From contig NZ_JAGJBY010000002.1 of the NCBI RefSeq assembly GCF_020010905.1, positions 4,154,001 to 4,218,000 of the forward strand: 64,000 nt of DNA. The letters are read 5' to 3'. Within the stretch, counting starts at the first letter, position 1, and each line of letters starts with the position of its first letter. Shown one piece after another: positions 16,890 to 26,441 of the stretch. This DNA comes from Streptomyces acidiscabies. GTDB lineage: Bacteria; Actinomycetota; Actinomycetes; Streptomycetales; Streptomycetaceae. The notes below the pieces were generated by a model that saw only the letters and a list, made by a program, of their open reading frames with translations, was not told where the DNA came from and ran no database searches. The position numbers were made by a program, and so were the translations under genes.

Positions 16890-17798
16890 ATGAACGAAGC
16901 GGTGCACGCCCTCCACTCGGCCATCGATGACGCGGCCGGGCTCCTGGAGGTGGACTACGAACGCGGCGATGTGCTGCGCATCCTGAACCTGTACGGAGGT
17001 GAACTCGCCGACGCCGTCGTCGCGTTCCGCGTGTCCACCGGCGAGGGCCGCGCGGGTGAGCTGGACTGCCGGTTCACGATCCCCGACGGGCTCGATCCGT
17101 ATCAACTTGCCGTCGACAATGGGTTGTTGGAGAAGGATGGCCATCCCGTCTCCCGGCTTCTCGCCGAGCTGAGCGCGCGCTGCCCCGTCGACGGCTACGG
17201 CATCGACTTCGGCGTCGTCGGTGGCTTCAAGAAGATCTGGGCCGTCCTGCCCCGCACCCAGCTCCAGGACGTCAGGACGCTCGCCGCGCTCCCCTCGATG
17301 CCGGGCAGCCTCGCCGCGAGCCTGGACTTCATCGACCGGCACGGCCTCGGCGACACCGTCGGCCTGCTCGGCGTCGACTACCGCCACCGCACCGTCAACA
17401 TCTACTTCGGCGAACCCCCCGCCGGAGGCATCGCGCCGGAGTCCGTCCGGGCCATGCTCCGCGAGGTCGACCAGGCCGAACCCAGCGAGCAGATGCTCCG
17501 CCTCGGCCGCCAGGCGTTCGGCGTGTACGTGACCCTCGACTGGGACTCCCCGGCGATCACCCGCGTCTGCTTCGCCGTCGCGACGACGGACCCGGCGTCC
17601 CTGCCGGTCCAACTCGACGACCGCATCCGGCAGTTCGTACGGCACGTCCAACGCGCCGACCCGGAGACCAGGTTCGTGTACGCCGTCGCCTCCCAGCCGG
17701 ACGGCGAGTACTACAAGCTCCAGTCCTACTACCGGTGGGGCGCGGGAGTCCCGGACATCATGCAGCTCCCCGACGGCGCCCTCGCGGACCCGGTCTGA
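16890..17798 (+). CDS. aromatic prenyltransferase, ABBA (NphB/CloQ) family
   Basis: 302 residues, close to the 300-310 of NphB and Fnq26. ATG at 16890 with AAGGAAGG, 5 bp after the SARP2 stop, so translation is coupled. It shows family features: LDCRFTIP, DPYQLAVDNGLL, YGIDFGVVGGFKKIWAVLP, VGLLGVDYRHRTVNIYF, GVYVTLDWDSPAITRVCFAV and the C-terminal YYKLQSYYRWG. These soluble PT-barrel enzymes attach a geranyl, farnesyl or similar group to an electron-rich ring. The THN synthase at 27434 makes a THN-derived naphthalene the likely acceptor, as in naphterpin and furaquinocin biosynthesis. The prenyl donor length cannot be read from the sequence. Confidence 0.93.
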   Translation: MNEAVHALHSAIDDAAGLLEVDYERGDVLRILNLYGGELADAVVAFRVSTGEGRAGELDCRFTIPDGLDPYQLAVDNGLLEKDGHPVSRLLAELSARCPVDGYGIDFGVVGGFKKIWAVLPRTQLQDVRTLAALPSMPGSLAASLDFIDRHGLGDTVGLLGVDYRHRTVNIYFGEPPAGGIAPESVRAMLREVDQAEPSEQMLRLGRQAFGVYVTLDWDSPAITRVCFAVATTDPASLPVQLDDRIRQFVRHVQRADPETRFVYAVASQPDGEYYKLQSYYRWGAGVPDIMQLPDGALADPV

Positions 17799-17843
17799 CC
17801 TCCCCCCTTTTCCCTCATCCAACTCCTTCCAGAAGGACGAACC

Positions 17844-19580
17844 ATGAGCACCGTAGACGTACCTGTCCTGATCGTCGGAGGCGGCGGCTCCGGCCTCGCC
17901 GCCTCCGTGTTCCTCTCCGCCCACGGCATCGACCACCTCCTCGTGGAGCGCCGCGCGGACACCTCACGCCTGCCGAAGGCGCACTACCTCAACCAGCGCA
18001 CGATGGAGATCTTCCGCCAGCACGGCCTCGCGGACGACGTGACCGAACTCGCCGCCGGGCCCGAGCAGTTCGGCAAGGTCCGCTGGCAGACCACGCTCAC
18101 CGGCCCCGGCCCCCTCGACGGCCGCGTCATCCACGAGATGGACGCCTTCGGCGGCGGCGAGCTGCGCACCTCGTACGAGGCGGCGGGCCCCGAACTGCCC
18201 GCCAAGCTGCCGCAACTGCGCCTGGAGCCGATCCTGCGCCGCCACGCAGAGCAACAGGGCCCGGGGCGGGTCAAGTTCGGGCACGAGGTGGTCGCGCTGA
18301 CCGAGAACGCCGAGAACGTCACCGCCGAGATCCGCGACACGGAGACCGGCGAGACGACGACGGTCGTCGCGCAGTACGTGATCGCGGCGGACGCCGGCCG
18401 CACCGTCGGCCCTGCCCTCGGCATCCAGATGGAGGGCCTGCCCGCCCTGTTCGACGCGACCACCGCGTACTTCTCCGCCGACCTGTCGCAGTGGTGGACC
18501 GAGGGCTCGGTCATCACCTGGTTCCTCAACCCCTACCGCCCCGACCTGTCCAGCGCGCTCATCGAGATGGGCCCGACCTGGGGCAAGCACTGCGAGGAGT
18601 GGGGCCTGCACCTGCCCCTCGCCGGCATCGACCGCACCGACGAGGCAGCCGTCGTCGGCCGTATCCGCGAGGTCCTCGGCCTGCCCGAACTGGAGCTGAC
18701 CCTGCACGACGTGACGAGCTGGAGCGTGGAGGCGGTCATCGCCGAGCGCTACCGGCAGGGCAGGGTGTTCCTCGTCGGCGACGCCGCCCACCGGCAGCCC
18801 CCGGCCGTCGGACTCGGGCTCAACAGCGGCATCCAGGACGCGCACAACCTCGCCTGGAAGCTCGCCTCCGTGCTGACGGGCCGCGCGGGAGACGGCCTGC
18901 TCGACACGTACGAGGCCGAGCGCCGCCCGGTCGGCCAGTTCAACCTGGGCTGGGCGATGTCCGCCGCCGGACACCACCAGGTCGTCATCGACGCCGCCGT
19001 GGGCCTCGGCCCGCACGTGCCGCCGCAGCGCCGTACCCCGGTGTTCTTCTCCTACTTCTCGCCGACCCCGGTCGGGGCGGCGCAGCGGGCCCGCGCGGCG
19101 GAGATCTTCGCGACCCACCGCGCCGAGTGCCAGGCCCTGGACGTGGAGACCGGCTTCGCCTACGAGCGCGGCGCGGTCGTCCCCGACGGCAGCGCCCCGC
19201 CCGCCCGTTCGCCCCTCGGCGACGTGTACCGGCCCACCACCCGCCCCGGCCACCTCCTGCCGCACGCCTGGACCGAGGAGGACGGCGAGCGCCTGTCCAC
19301 CCACGACCTCGTCGGCACCGGCTTCGCGCTGCTCACCGGCCCGGACGGCACCGCCTGGGCCGAGGCCGCCGAACAGGTCGCCGACAAGCTCTCCGTACCG
19401 CTGACCGTGACCCGTGTCGACGAGGCCGTCTGGCAGTCCCTGCCCGGCACCGGTCCGGCGGGCGCCGTGCTGGTACGCCCCGACCAGCACGTGGCCTGGC
19501 GGGCGACCGGCACCGAGGCCGACCCGGCCGGCGCCCTGGCCGAGGCGTTCTCCCTCGTCCTCGGGCACCGCGCCCCGTAA
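17844..19580 (+). CDS. FAD-dependent aromatic hydroxylase (PheA/TfdB-like)
   Basis: 578 residues, ATG preceded by AGAAGGA. The N-terminal dinucleotide-binding motif is GGGGSGLAAS (about 12-21). The second FAD motif is GDAAHRQPP (G312-D313, H316), followed by GLGLNSGIQDAHNLAWKL, the signature of group A flavin monooxygenases. The C-terminal 150 residues form the thioredoxin-like domain of phenol hydroxylase relatives. It likely uses NAD(P)H and O2 to hydroxylate or oxidatively dearomatise the naphthalene core or its prenylated form. It follows the prenyltransferase by 45 bp in the same operon. The exact substrate is unknown. Confidence 0.9.
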   Translation: MSTVDVPVLIVGGGGSGLAASVFLSAHGIDHLLVERRADTSRLPKAHYLNQRTMEIFRQHGLADDVTELAAGPEQFGKVRWQTTLTGPGPLDGRVIHEMDAFGGGELRTSYEAAGPELPAKLPQLRLEPILRRHAEQQGPGRVKFGHEVVALTENAENVTAEIRDTETGETTTVVAQYVIAADAGRTVGPALGIQMEGLPALFDATTAYFSADLSQWWTEGSVITWFLNPYRPDLSSALIEMGPTWGKHCEEWGLHLPLAGIDRTDEAAVVGRIREVLGLPELELTLHDVTSWSVEAVIAERYRQGRVFLVGDAAHRQPPAVGLGLNSGIQDAHNLAWKLASVLTGRAGDGLLDTYEAERRPVGQFNLGWAMSAAGHHQVVIDAAVGLGPHVPPQRRTPVFFSYFSPTPVGAAQRARAAEIFATHRAECQALDVETGFAYERGAVVPDGSAPPARSPLGDVYRPTTRPGHLLPHAWTEEDGERLSTHDLVGTGFALLTGPDGTAWAEAAEQVADKLSVPLTVTRVDEAVWQSLPGTGPAGAVLVRPDQHVAWRATGTEADPAGALAEAFSLVLGHRAP

Positions 19581-19629
19581 CCCGCCGCCCGCCCTTCCTC
19601 CCTCACGAAACGAACACGGAAACAACACC

Positions 19630-21147
19630 ATGATCGACAGAAGGTCCTTCCTCGCGGTCGGCGGCGCCGCACTCGCCACCACCGCGCTCACCGGCGCCGC
19701 ACAGCCCAAGTCGGCCACCGTCAGCGGCCGTTGGAGCAAGCTCGCCGACCGGCTCCAGGGGCGTCTGGTGCTCCCCGCCGACGCCGACTACCAGCGGGCC
19801 AAGCAGCTCTACCAGGTCCAGTTCGACAGCGCGGCCCCCCAGGCGGTCGCCTACTGCGCCTCCGCCGCCGACGTCTCCGCCTGCGTCCGGTTCGCCGCCG
19901 CCCACGGCATCCCCGTCGCCGCCCGCAGTGGCGGCCACAGCGCGGCCGGCTACTCCACCACGCAGGGCCTCGTCATCGACGTATCGCAGCTCAACTCGAT
20001 CGCCCTGGGCGAGAGTTCGGTGCGGATGGGTCCCGGTGCCCAGCTCGTCGACATCGCCGACACTCTCGCCCCGGCCGGGCTCGGCATCTCCGCCGGCTAC
20101 TGCCCGACCGTCGCCGCGGGAGGGTTCCTCCAGGGCGGCGGGATGGGGCTGTTCACCCGCAGCATCGGCATCGCCTCCGACAAGGTGACCGCCGCCCAGG
20201 TCGTCCTCGCGGACGGACGGATCGTCAGCGCGTCGCCGCACTGCAACAGCGACCTGTACTGGGCGCTGCGCGGCGGTGGCGGCGGCAACTTCGGGATCGT
20301 CACCTCGTACGACATCGCCCCCTCGCCGCTGACCAACGTCGCCGCCATCAACCTCGTGTGGACCTTCGACCAGGCCCTCGACATGCTCGACGGCTGGACG
20401 CAGTGGCTGCCCGACGCGCCCTGGACGATCGGCAGCGGCGTCAACGTCACCCTCACCGACGCGGGCCCCGGCGGGGTGCCGACCGCGTCCGTGTTCCTCG
20501 GCTCGGTCGACACCGGCGCCGGGTTCGACGCCGAGATCGCCCGGCTGATCTCGCTGGTCGGCCGTCCGCCGGTCTACCAGCAGAAGTTCACCGCCCCCTA
20601 CCGGGCGATCCTCATGCAGCTCTACCAGTGCTCCGACCTCACCGCGCAGCAGTGCCACCGCACCGACACCTCGCCCGACGGCAAGATCCAGCGCCCCGCG
20701 TTCGGGGCCTGGCGCAGCCGCCTCTTCAAGGAACGCGGTATGCCGCGCGACGGCTGGGCCAAGGCGCTCGACGCGTTCAACGGCAACCGGTTCGCGGGCG
20801 GGCAGATGCGCCAGCTCCAGATCTCCGCGCTCGGCGGCCGGGCCAACACCGTCGCCCGCGACGCCACCGCCTACGTCCACCGCGACAGCCTCTTCTCCGT
20901 CAGCTACCTCACCTCCAACGCGGCCTCCGCGAGCGAGGAGGCCAAGGCCGCCGCCTGGGAGTACGTCGACAACGGGTTCGCCGTCATCGACCCCCACTCC
21001 CAGGGCGAGACCTACCAGAACTTCATCGACCCCCGGCTGCCCGACTGGCGGCGCTCCTACTACGCCGAGAACTACGCGCGGCTGGCCCGGATCAAGCGGA
21101 CGTACGACCCGTACGGGTTCTTCCGGTTCGCCCAGAGCATCGGCTGA
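19630..21147 (+). CDS. Tat-exported FAD-linked oxidase, berberine-bridge-enzyme type
   Basis: 505 residues, ATG at 19630. The twin-arginine signal is DRRSFLAVGGAALATTALTG, so it is probably exported folded. The FAD-binding PCMH domain carries both residues used for bicovalent flavin attachment: His103 in RSGGHSAAGYS and Cys158 in GYCPTVAAGG. The C-terminus YDPYGFFRFAQSI is the conserved BBE ending. Family members, including plant cannabinoid synthases, carry out oxidative ring closures via hydride abstraction. Next to a prenyltransferase and a type III PKS, a late oxidative cyclisation or quinone-methide-forming step is plausible, possibly outside the membrane. A hairpin follows the stop. Confidence 0.92.
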   Translation: MIDRRSFLAVGGAALATTALTGAAQPKSATVSGRWSKLADRLQGRLVLPADADYQRAKQLYQVQFDSAAPQAVAYCASAADVSACVRFAAAHGIPVAARSGGHSAAGYSTTQGLVIDVSQLNSIALGESSVRMGPGAQLVDIADTLAPAGLGISAGYCPTVAAGGFLQGGGMGLFTRSIGIASDKVTAAQVVLADGRIVSASPHCNSDLYWALRGGGGGNFGIVTSYDIAPSPLTNVAAINLVWTFDQALDMLDGWTQWLPDAPWTIGSGVNVTLTDAGPGGVPTASVFLGSVDTGAGFDAEIARLISLVGRPPVYQQKFTAPYRAILMQLYQCSDLTAQQCHRTDTSPDGKIQRPAFGAWRSRLFKERGMPRDGWAKALDAFNGNRFAGGQMRQLQISALGGRANTVARDATAYVHRDSLFSVSYLTSNAASASEEAKAAAWEYVDNGFAVIDPHSQGETYQNFIDPRLPDWRRSYYAENYARLARIKRTYDPYGFFRFAQSIG

Positions 21148-21153
21148 CCCGCA

Positions 21154-21181
21154 GGCCCGGCCCCCGCTGCGGGGCCGGGCC
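21154..21181 (+). terminator. intercistronic hairpin, possible attenuating terminator
   Basis: GGCCCGGCCCC (21154-21164) pairs with GGGGCCGGGCC (21171-21181) across a 6-base loop, directly after the BBE oxidase stop. It may lower readthrough into the terpene cyclase gene or protect the upstream mRNA. Confidence 0.55.
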
Positions 21182-21221
21182 CGTTCTCCGCCACCCAGGC
21201 CGCACCAGACAGGAGCACGAC

Positions 21222-22835
21222 ATGAAGATCGCGGACCTCACGCGCCCGGCCCCGCTGCGACTGCCCCAGGGGATCACCCCGGCCGAACTGCGCCACGCCA
21301 CCGCCCGCCTCACCGCCCACATCAGCGCCAGAACCGACGACGACGGCGCGATACGCGAACAGTGCGAGAGCCGGGTCCTGGAATCCGCCCTCGCCCTCGC
21401 CCTGATGACCCGCACCGACGCCGCCTCCCCGGCCCGCGACCGCCTCCTCGGCTATCTGCGCGGCCACCTGGAGTCCCCGGACGACCTCGACCGCGTCCTC
21501 GCCACCCACGCCGTCGAAGGCGCCGCCGGGCGGGCGGCGGGCGGCAACAGCGTCCTCGCCGGGACCCTCGCCGCGAACATCCTGGGCTCCGCGCCCGGCT
21601 TCATCTCCACCCGGCGGCGCCTCATGGTCTACGCCGTGCTGTCGGTCCTCGGCTGCCCGCTGCCCGCCGACGCGGAACTCCCCGGCGGCGGACACGTCCC
21701 CACCGACCCGCTGCACTCCTGGGCCGCCGTCCAGCAGGCCGCGATCACCCTGATCCTCGCCACCGCCCTCGGCGTCCACAACCAGGCCACCGACACCGCC
21801 CTGGACACCCTGCTGGCCACCGACCCCGACACCACCGTCTGGGAGGGCTACGCGCTCATGCACCTGCTGGTGCTGCACGCCCTCGCCGGCACCGGCCGCC
21901 ACGACGACACCGTACGGCGCGGCCTCACCACCCTCCTGCGCCACCAACGCCCCGACGGCGGCTTCCCGTTCGTCCTGGAGATGCACAACTGGTGCACCTC
22001 CACCGGCGGCCTCGCCCTGCACGCCGCCGGCGCCGACCCCGCACTCCTGCGCCGCATGGCGTCCACCCTCGCCGCCGAACGCGGCGGCGCCCCCCTGCCC
22101 TCCCTCTCCCGGGGCACCCCCCTCACCGGCGGCTGGTCCATGTCACCGGCCGTCGCCCAGAACGACGTCGACGACACCTCCTGCGCCCTGGAGTTCCTGC
22201 ACGCCGTCGCCCCCGTCGCCCACGCCGGGACCGTACGCGCCGGCGTCGCCGCCCTCCTCGCCGTACAGGGCGCCGACGGCGGCTTCCCCACGTACGTCGC
22301 GGGCGCCTCGTCCGAACCCTGCATGACGGCCGCCGCCGTCGGCGCCCTCGGCCCGCACCCGGCGACTGCCCCGCAGCGGGCGAAAGCGCTCGCGTTCCTC
22401 GCCGACCACCAGGACGAGGACGGCGGCTTCGAACCCGGCTGGAGCCGCTCCCGGCTGCACAGCCTCTTCCGGGTCCGGCTCGCCGCCTGCACCGCCCACC
22501 CCGACGACCTGCGCTCCGGCGCCATGGCCGCCCGCGTGGAGCGCACCGTCCTCGACACCCAGAACGACGACGGCGGCTGGGGCATGCGCCCCGGCGACCC
22601 CAGCGACGACATCAGCACCGCCTACGGCATCGTCACCCTCTGCCACGCCGACGACCCGCGCGCCCTCGGCGCCGCCCTCACCTGGCTCCTGGAGCGGCAG
22701 AAGGCCGACGGCGGCTACGGCGGCCCGCCCGACATGGTCGGACCGCGCCCCTTCGCCTACCACTTCCCCCTGCTCACCGACATCCCGGTCCTGCTGGCCC
22801 TCGGACACGTCCGGGCCCGTCTCCTGGACACCTGA
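21222..22835 (+). CDS. class II (DxDD) terpene cyclase
   Basis: 537 residues, ATG at 21222 with AGGAG. It is built of prenyltransferase/squalene-oxidase-type repeats with QW-like motifs (QRPDGGFPF, QGADGGFPTY, QDEDGGFEPGW, QNDDGGWGM, QKADGGYGG). The general-acid motif is D315-V-D317-D318-T, the DxDD of class II cyclases, within a DVDDTSCALEFLH block. No class I DDxxD partner domain is present. Such enzymes start cyclisation by protonating a terminal alkene or epoxide. It could cyclise a linear prenyl diphosphate before transfer, or the prenyl chain already attached to the naphthalene. It takes the place that vanadium haloperoxidases fill in napyradiomycin-type pathways; none is seen here. Confidence 0.88.
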   Translation: MKIADLTRPAPLRLPQGITPAELRHATARLTAHISARTDDDGAIREQCESRVLESALALALMTRTDAASPARDRLLGYLRGHLESPDDLDRVLATHAVEGAAGRAAGGNSVLAGTLAANILGSAPGFISTRRRLMVYAVLSVLGCPLPADAELPGGGHVPTDPLHSWAAVQQAAITLILATALGVHNQATDTALDTLLATDPDTTVWEGYALMHLLVLHALAGTGRHDDTVRRGLTTLLRHQRPDGGFPFVLEMHNWCTSTGGLALHAAGADPALLRRMASTLAAERGGAPLPSLSRGTPLTGGWSMSPAVAQNDVDDTSCALEFLHAVAPVAHAGTVRAGVAALLAVQGADGGFPTYVAGASSEPCMTAAAVGALGPHPATAPQRAKALAFLADHQDEDGGFEPGWSRSRLHSLFRVRLAACTAHPDDLRSGAMAARVERTVLDTQNDDGGWGMRPGDPSDDISTAYGIVTLCHADDPRALGAALTWLLERQKADGGYGGPPDMVGPRPFAYHFPLLTDIPVLLALGHVRARLLDT

Positions 22836-22883
22836 GCCCTCCTGAGAAACAACCGTCCCCCACACCACACTGGAGACACACGC

Positions 22884-24995
22884 ATGCTGCGAAAACTGGC
22901 CGCCCTGCCCAGCGGAAGGGTGGGCAAATGGGTCGTCATCGCGATCTGGGCCGTGATCCTCGTCCCCGCGCTGATGCTCGCCGGGAAGCTCGGTGACGCC
23001 GAGGAGAACGACAACTCGGCCTGGCTGCCGGGCAACGCCGAGTCCACCGCCGTCGTCGAGCGCGCCCAGAAGCTGATGCCCGCCGACACCGTCCCCGCGA
23101 TCGTCGTCTACGACCGGGCCGCCGGGACCACCCCCGCCGACCTCGCCAAGGCGCGCGCCGACGCCACCGCGTTCAAGAGCATCACCAACGTCGTCGGCGA
23201 ACCCCAGGGCCCCGTCGTCTCCGAGGACGGCAAGGCCCTCCAGACCGTCGTCCAGGTCCGCAAGGACAAGACCGGCTGGGAAGGGCTCGGCAAGGTCGTC
23301 GACGCCATGACCGACGTCGGCGAGAAGGACGCGGCCGGGCTCGGCTTCCACGTCGCCGGGCCCGCCGGGTACGGCGCCGACTCCATCAAGGCGTTCGGCG
23401 GAGGCGGCGCGCTCACCACCATCACCGCCCTGGTCGTCGTCGCGATCCTGCTGCTCACCTACCGCAGCCCGCTCCTGCCCCTGCTGCCGCTGCTCACCGT
23501 CGGCGTGGCCCTGATGGCGGCGGAGGCGCTGATCTACCTGCTCGCCGAGAACGCCGGACTGGTCGTCAACAAACAGACCAGCTTCATCCTCGTCGTCCTG
23601 CTCTTCGGCGCCGCCACGGACTACGCGCTGCTATTGATCTCCCGCTACCGGGAGGAACTCGCCCGCCACGAGGACCGGCACGAGGCGATGGCCGAGGCCC
23701 TCTACCGCTCCGGGCCCGCGATCGTCGCCAGCGCCGCGACCGTCGCCGTCAGCCTCATGCTCCTCACCCTCGCCGTCCTCAACTCCACCAAGGGCCTGGG
23801 CCCGGCCTGCGCGGTCGGCATCCTCGTCGGCCTGCTCGCCATGACGACCCTCATGCCGGCCCTCCTTGTCGCCTGCGGGCGGTGGATCTTCTGGCCGAAG
23901 AAACCCGTGTACGGCGCCGAGGCGCAGGCCGTGGAGAGCGTCTGGGACCGGGTCGGGAACGTCATCTCCGGCCGGCCCCGCCTCGTGTGGGCCGGGACCG
24001 TCCTCGTGCTCGGCGCGATGGGGCTCGGGGCGCTCGGGCTCGACGCCTCCGGCCTCTCCAACAAGGACCAGTTCACGAACAAACCGCAGATGGCCGTCGG
24101 CGAGGAGATCCGCGCCGAGCACTTCCCGGCCGGCTCGGGCGACCCCGTCTACGTCGTCACCAAGGCCGACGCCGCCGCCCAGGTCAGGACAGCTCTTACG
24201 GCCGTACCCGGCATCACCGGCGTCGGCGACCCCGTCGTCAAGAGCGGCGAAGCGGTCCTGCTCGCCCAGCTGAAGGACGAGCCCAGCAACGAGGCGGCGA
24301 TGAACACCGTCGACCGCGCCCGCACCGCCGTCCACAAGATCGAAGGGGCCGACGCGCAGGTCGGCGGCTCCACCGCGATCATGCTCGACACAGAGAACGC
24401 GGCGGCCCGCGACTCGAAGGTGATCATCCCGATCGTCCTCCTCGTCGTCCTGCTCATCCTCGGCCTGCTGCTGCGCGCGGTGGTCGCGCCGCTGCTGCTG
24501 ATGGCGACCGTCCTCCTGTCGTTCGGCGCCGCCCTCGGCGTGAGCAGCCTCGTCTTCGAGCACGTCTTCGGCCTCGCCGGCGCCGACGCCTCGTTCCCGC
24601 TGCTCGCGTTCGTGTTCCTCGTCGCCCTCGGCATCGACTACAACATCTTCCTGGTCACCCGCGTCCGCGAGGACGCCGCCCTGCACGGCACCCGGCGCGC
24701 CGCGCTCACCGGCCTCTCCGCCACCGGCGGGGTCATCACCTCGGCGGGCGTCGTCCTCGCGGGCACCTTCGCCGCGATGGCCTCCCTGCCGCTGGTCTTC
24801 GCCGTCGAACTCGGCTTCGCCGTCGCGTTCGGCGTCCTGCTCGACACGCTCGTGGTGCGCTCGGTGCTCGTCACCGCGCTCACCCTCGACGTGGGCCGCT
24901 GGATGTGGTGGCCCAGCAAGCTGTTCCACCGCCGCGACGACGCGGACGCGTCCGCGGGTGAGAGCGGGCAGGTACCCGCCTACAGCGGCAGGTGA
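22884..24995 (+). CDS. MMPL/RND-family transporter
   Basis: 703 residues, ATG at 22884, 48 bp after the cyclase. The topology is two repeats of one N-terminal helix, an extracytoplasmic domain and a bundle of about five helices. Characteristic motifs are the loop segment around NDNSAWLPGNAEST, FGAATDYALLLISRYREEL in the first half and FLVALGIDYNIFLVTRVRED in the second. Proton-driven export of lipids or secondary metabolites is the family role. As the last gene before a terminator in the biosynthetic operon it most likely exports the product and gives self-protection. Confidence 0.93.
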   Translation: MLRKLAALPSGRVGKWVVIAIWAVILVPALMLAGKLGDAEENDNSAWLPGNAESTAVVERAQKLMPADTVPAIVVYDRAAGTTPADLAKARADATAFKSITNVVGEPQGPVVSEDGKALQTVVQVRKDKTGWEGLGKVVDAMTDVGEKDAAGLGFHVAGPAGYGADSIKAFGGGGALTTITALVVVAILLLTYRSPLLPLLPLLTVGVALMAAEALIYLLAENAGLVVNKQTSFILVVLLFGAATDYALLLISRYREELARHEDRHEAMAEALYRSGPAIVASAATVAVSLMLLTLAVLNSTKGLGPACAVGILVGLLAMTTLMPALLVACGRWIFWPKKPVYGAEAQAVESVWDRVGNVISGRPRLVWAGTVLVLGAMGLGALGLDASGLSNKDQFTNKPQMAVGEEIRAEHFPAGSGDPVYVVTKADAAAQVRTALTAVPGITGVGDPVVKSGEAVLLAQLKDEPSNEAAMNTVDRARTAVHKIEGADAQVGGSTAIMLDTENAAARDSKVIIPIVLLVVLLILGLLLRAVVAPLLLMATVLLSFGAALGVSSLVFEHVFGLAGADASFPLLAFVFLVALGIDYNIFLVTRVREDAALHGTRRAALTGLSATGGVITSAGVVLAGTFAAMASLPLVFAVELGFAVAFGVLLDTLVVRSVLVTALTLDVGRWMWWPSKLFHRRDDADASAGESGQVPAYSGR

Positions 24996-25002
24996 ACCGT
25001 CT

Positions 25003-25037
25003 CTGCCACGGCGACCCCGTCCGGGGTCCCGTGGCAG
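25003..25037 (+). terminator. hairpin terminator of the prenyltransferase-MMPL operon
   Basis: CTGCCACGG plus GACCCC pair with GGGGTC plus CCGTGGCAG around a short loop (one bulged C). The stem begins 8 bp after the MMPL stop codon. Confidence 0.75.
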
Positions 25038-25080
25038 GGGCGACCGCACGCACGGAAACACGGCAACGGGGGCAAGATCC

Positions 25081-26370
25081 ATGCACACGGAGACGAGGGA
25101 CAGGGAACTCCGCCGCGACACCACGACGGAAGGCACCGGTGCGCGGCGCATCGCGGAACTCGAACACGAGGTCCGCGAACTCAGACGCGCGAATGAGACG
25201 CTCAAGCAGTACGTCAGTAAGGCACTTGATCTCGATACCGGGCCTCGGGGGGAGGAGCGGGCGGGTGTGCGGGCTGCGGGGTCGGATCTGGATGTGGACC
25301 GGGCGGGCGGGCGATCTGCGGGATCGGACGTGGAGGTGGACCGGCCGGGCGGGCGGTCTGTGGGACCGGGCCGGGACTTGGACGCGGACCGGCCTGGCGT
25401 GCAGTCGGACGGGGATCGGTCGGGCGTGCAGTCCTTGAGCCGGGACCCGGACGTGGATCGGTCGGGTATGAGGTCTGCGGGACGAGACCTGGACCTGTAC
25501 GCGGACCGGTCCGGCACGCGGTTCTCGGGCCGGGACCCGGACCGGTCGGGCGGGCCGGACCCGGAGCGCCCCTCGCGCAGGCCCGCGCCCGCCACCGGCG
25601 TCGAGTTCCGGGTGCTCGGTCCCGTCGAGGCCGCCGTCGACGGGCGCTGGGTCGACCTCGGGGCGCCCAAGCAGCGTGCCGCGCTCGTCCTGCTGGTCAG
25701 CCAGGTCGGCCAGCCCGTCTCCGTCGACGCCCTCGTCGACGCGCTGTGGGAGGGGCGGCCCCCGCAGTCCGCGATCACCTCGCTGCACGCCTACATCGCC
25801 AACCTGCGGCGCGCCCTCGAACCCCACCGCGCGCCCCGCACCCCGGCCACCGTGCTGTGCACGCGCGGACGCGGCTACCTCCTCGACAGCCGGGCCGTGG
25901 AGGTCGACGCGCATCGCTTCTGGGAGCACGCGACCGCCGGGTGGCAGGCGCTGGACCGGGGTGATCCGCAGCGCGCGCTGTACGCGTTCGAGGCGGGTCT
26001 CGGGCTGTGGCGGGGGGAGGCGTACGCGGAGGTCGCGGGCGCGCCGCACGTCGCGCCCGAGGCGGTGAGGCTGGAGGAACTGCGGCTGTCGGTGGTCGAG
26101 GGGAGGTGCGCCACCCTCATCGCCGTCGGCAATCACGAGATGGCGGTGCCTGAACTGGTCGCCTTCACGCAGGCGCATCCCTTGCGGGAGTACGGCTGTG
26201 AGTTGCTCACTCTCGCGCTGTACCGGTCGGGACGGCAGGCCGACGCGCTCTCGGTGCTGCGGGCTCACCAGAAGAAGATGGTCGAGGGGCTGGGCATCTC
26301 ACCGAGCCCGGCGTTGCAACATCTGGAGCTGGAGATCCTGCGGCAGGCACCGGAGTTGGAGCGCTCCTGA
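25081..26370 (+). CDS. SARP-family regulator with N-terminal transposase-like leucine zipper and repeat linker (SARP3)
   Basis: 429 residues, ATG at 25081. The SARP module is at the C-terminal end: DNA-binding domain from about residue 175 (VEFRVLGPVEAAVDGRW) and BTAD to the end. Ahead of it are two unusual parts. Residues about 23-50 (RIAELEHEVRELRRANETLK) form a heptad coiled coil that closely resembles the OrfA leucine zipper of IS3-type transposases. Residues about 53-165 are an Asp/Arg/Gly/Ser low-complexity linker with repeated DxDRxGxRS units. No helix-turn-helix of OrfA is present. The zipper could dimerise the regulator, as SARPs bind tandem sites. It is convergent with the methyltransferase gene. 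Confidence 0.85.
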   Translation: MHTETRDRELRRDTTTEGTGARRIAELEHEVRELRRANETLKQYVSKALDLDTGPRGEERAGVRAAGSDLDVDRAGGRSAGSDVEVDRPGGRSVGPGRDLDADRPGVQSDGDRSGVQSLSRDPDVDRSGMRSAGRDLDLYADRSGTRFSGRDPDRSGGPDPERPSRRPAPATGVEFRVLGPVEAAVDGRWVDLGAPKQRAALVLLVSQVGQPVSVDALVDALWEGRPPQSAITSLHAYIANLRRALEPHRAPRTPATVLCTRGRGYLLDSRAVEVDAHRFWEHATAGWQALDRGDPQRALYAFEAGLGLWRGEAYAEVAGAPHVAPEAVRLEELRLSVVEGRCATLIAVGNHEMAVPELVAFTQAHPLREYGCELLTLALYRSGRQADALSVLRAHQKKMVEGLGISPSPALQHLELEILRQAPELERS

Positions 26371-26404
26371 TCCTCCGGAGAGGAAGTGACCCTCTCGACC
26401 ACGT

Positions 26405-26436
26405 GGCGCGGTGACCCTCCCGGGGGCCACCGCGCC
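26405..26436. terminator. bidirectional terminator between SARP3 and the methyltransferase
   Basis: GGCGCGGTG (26405-26413) pairs with CACCGCGCC (26428-26436). It lies in the 71-bp convergent gap and can end both transcripts. Confidence 0.6.
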
Positions 26437-26441
26437 GCTCG

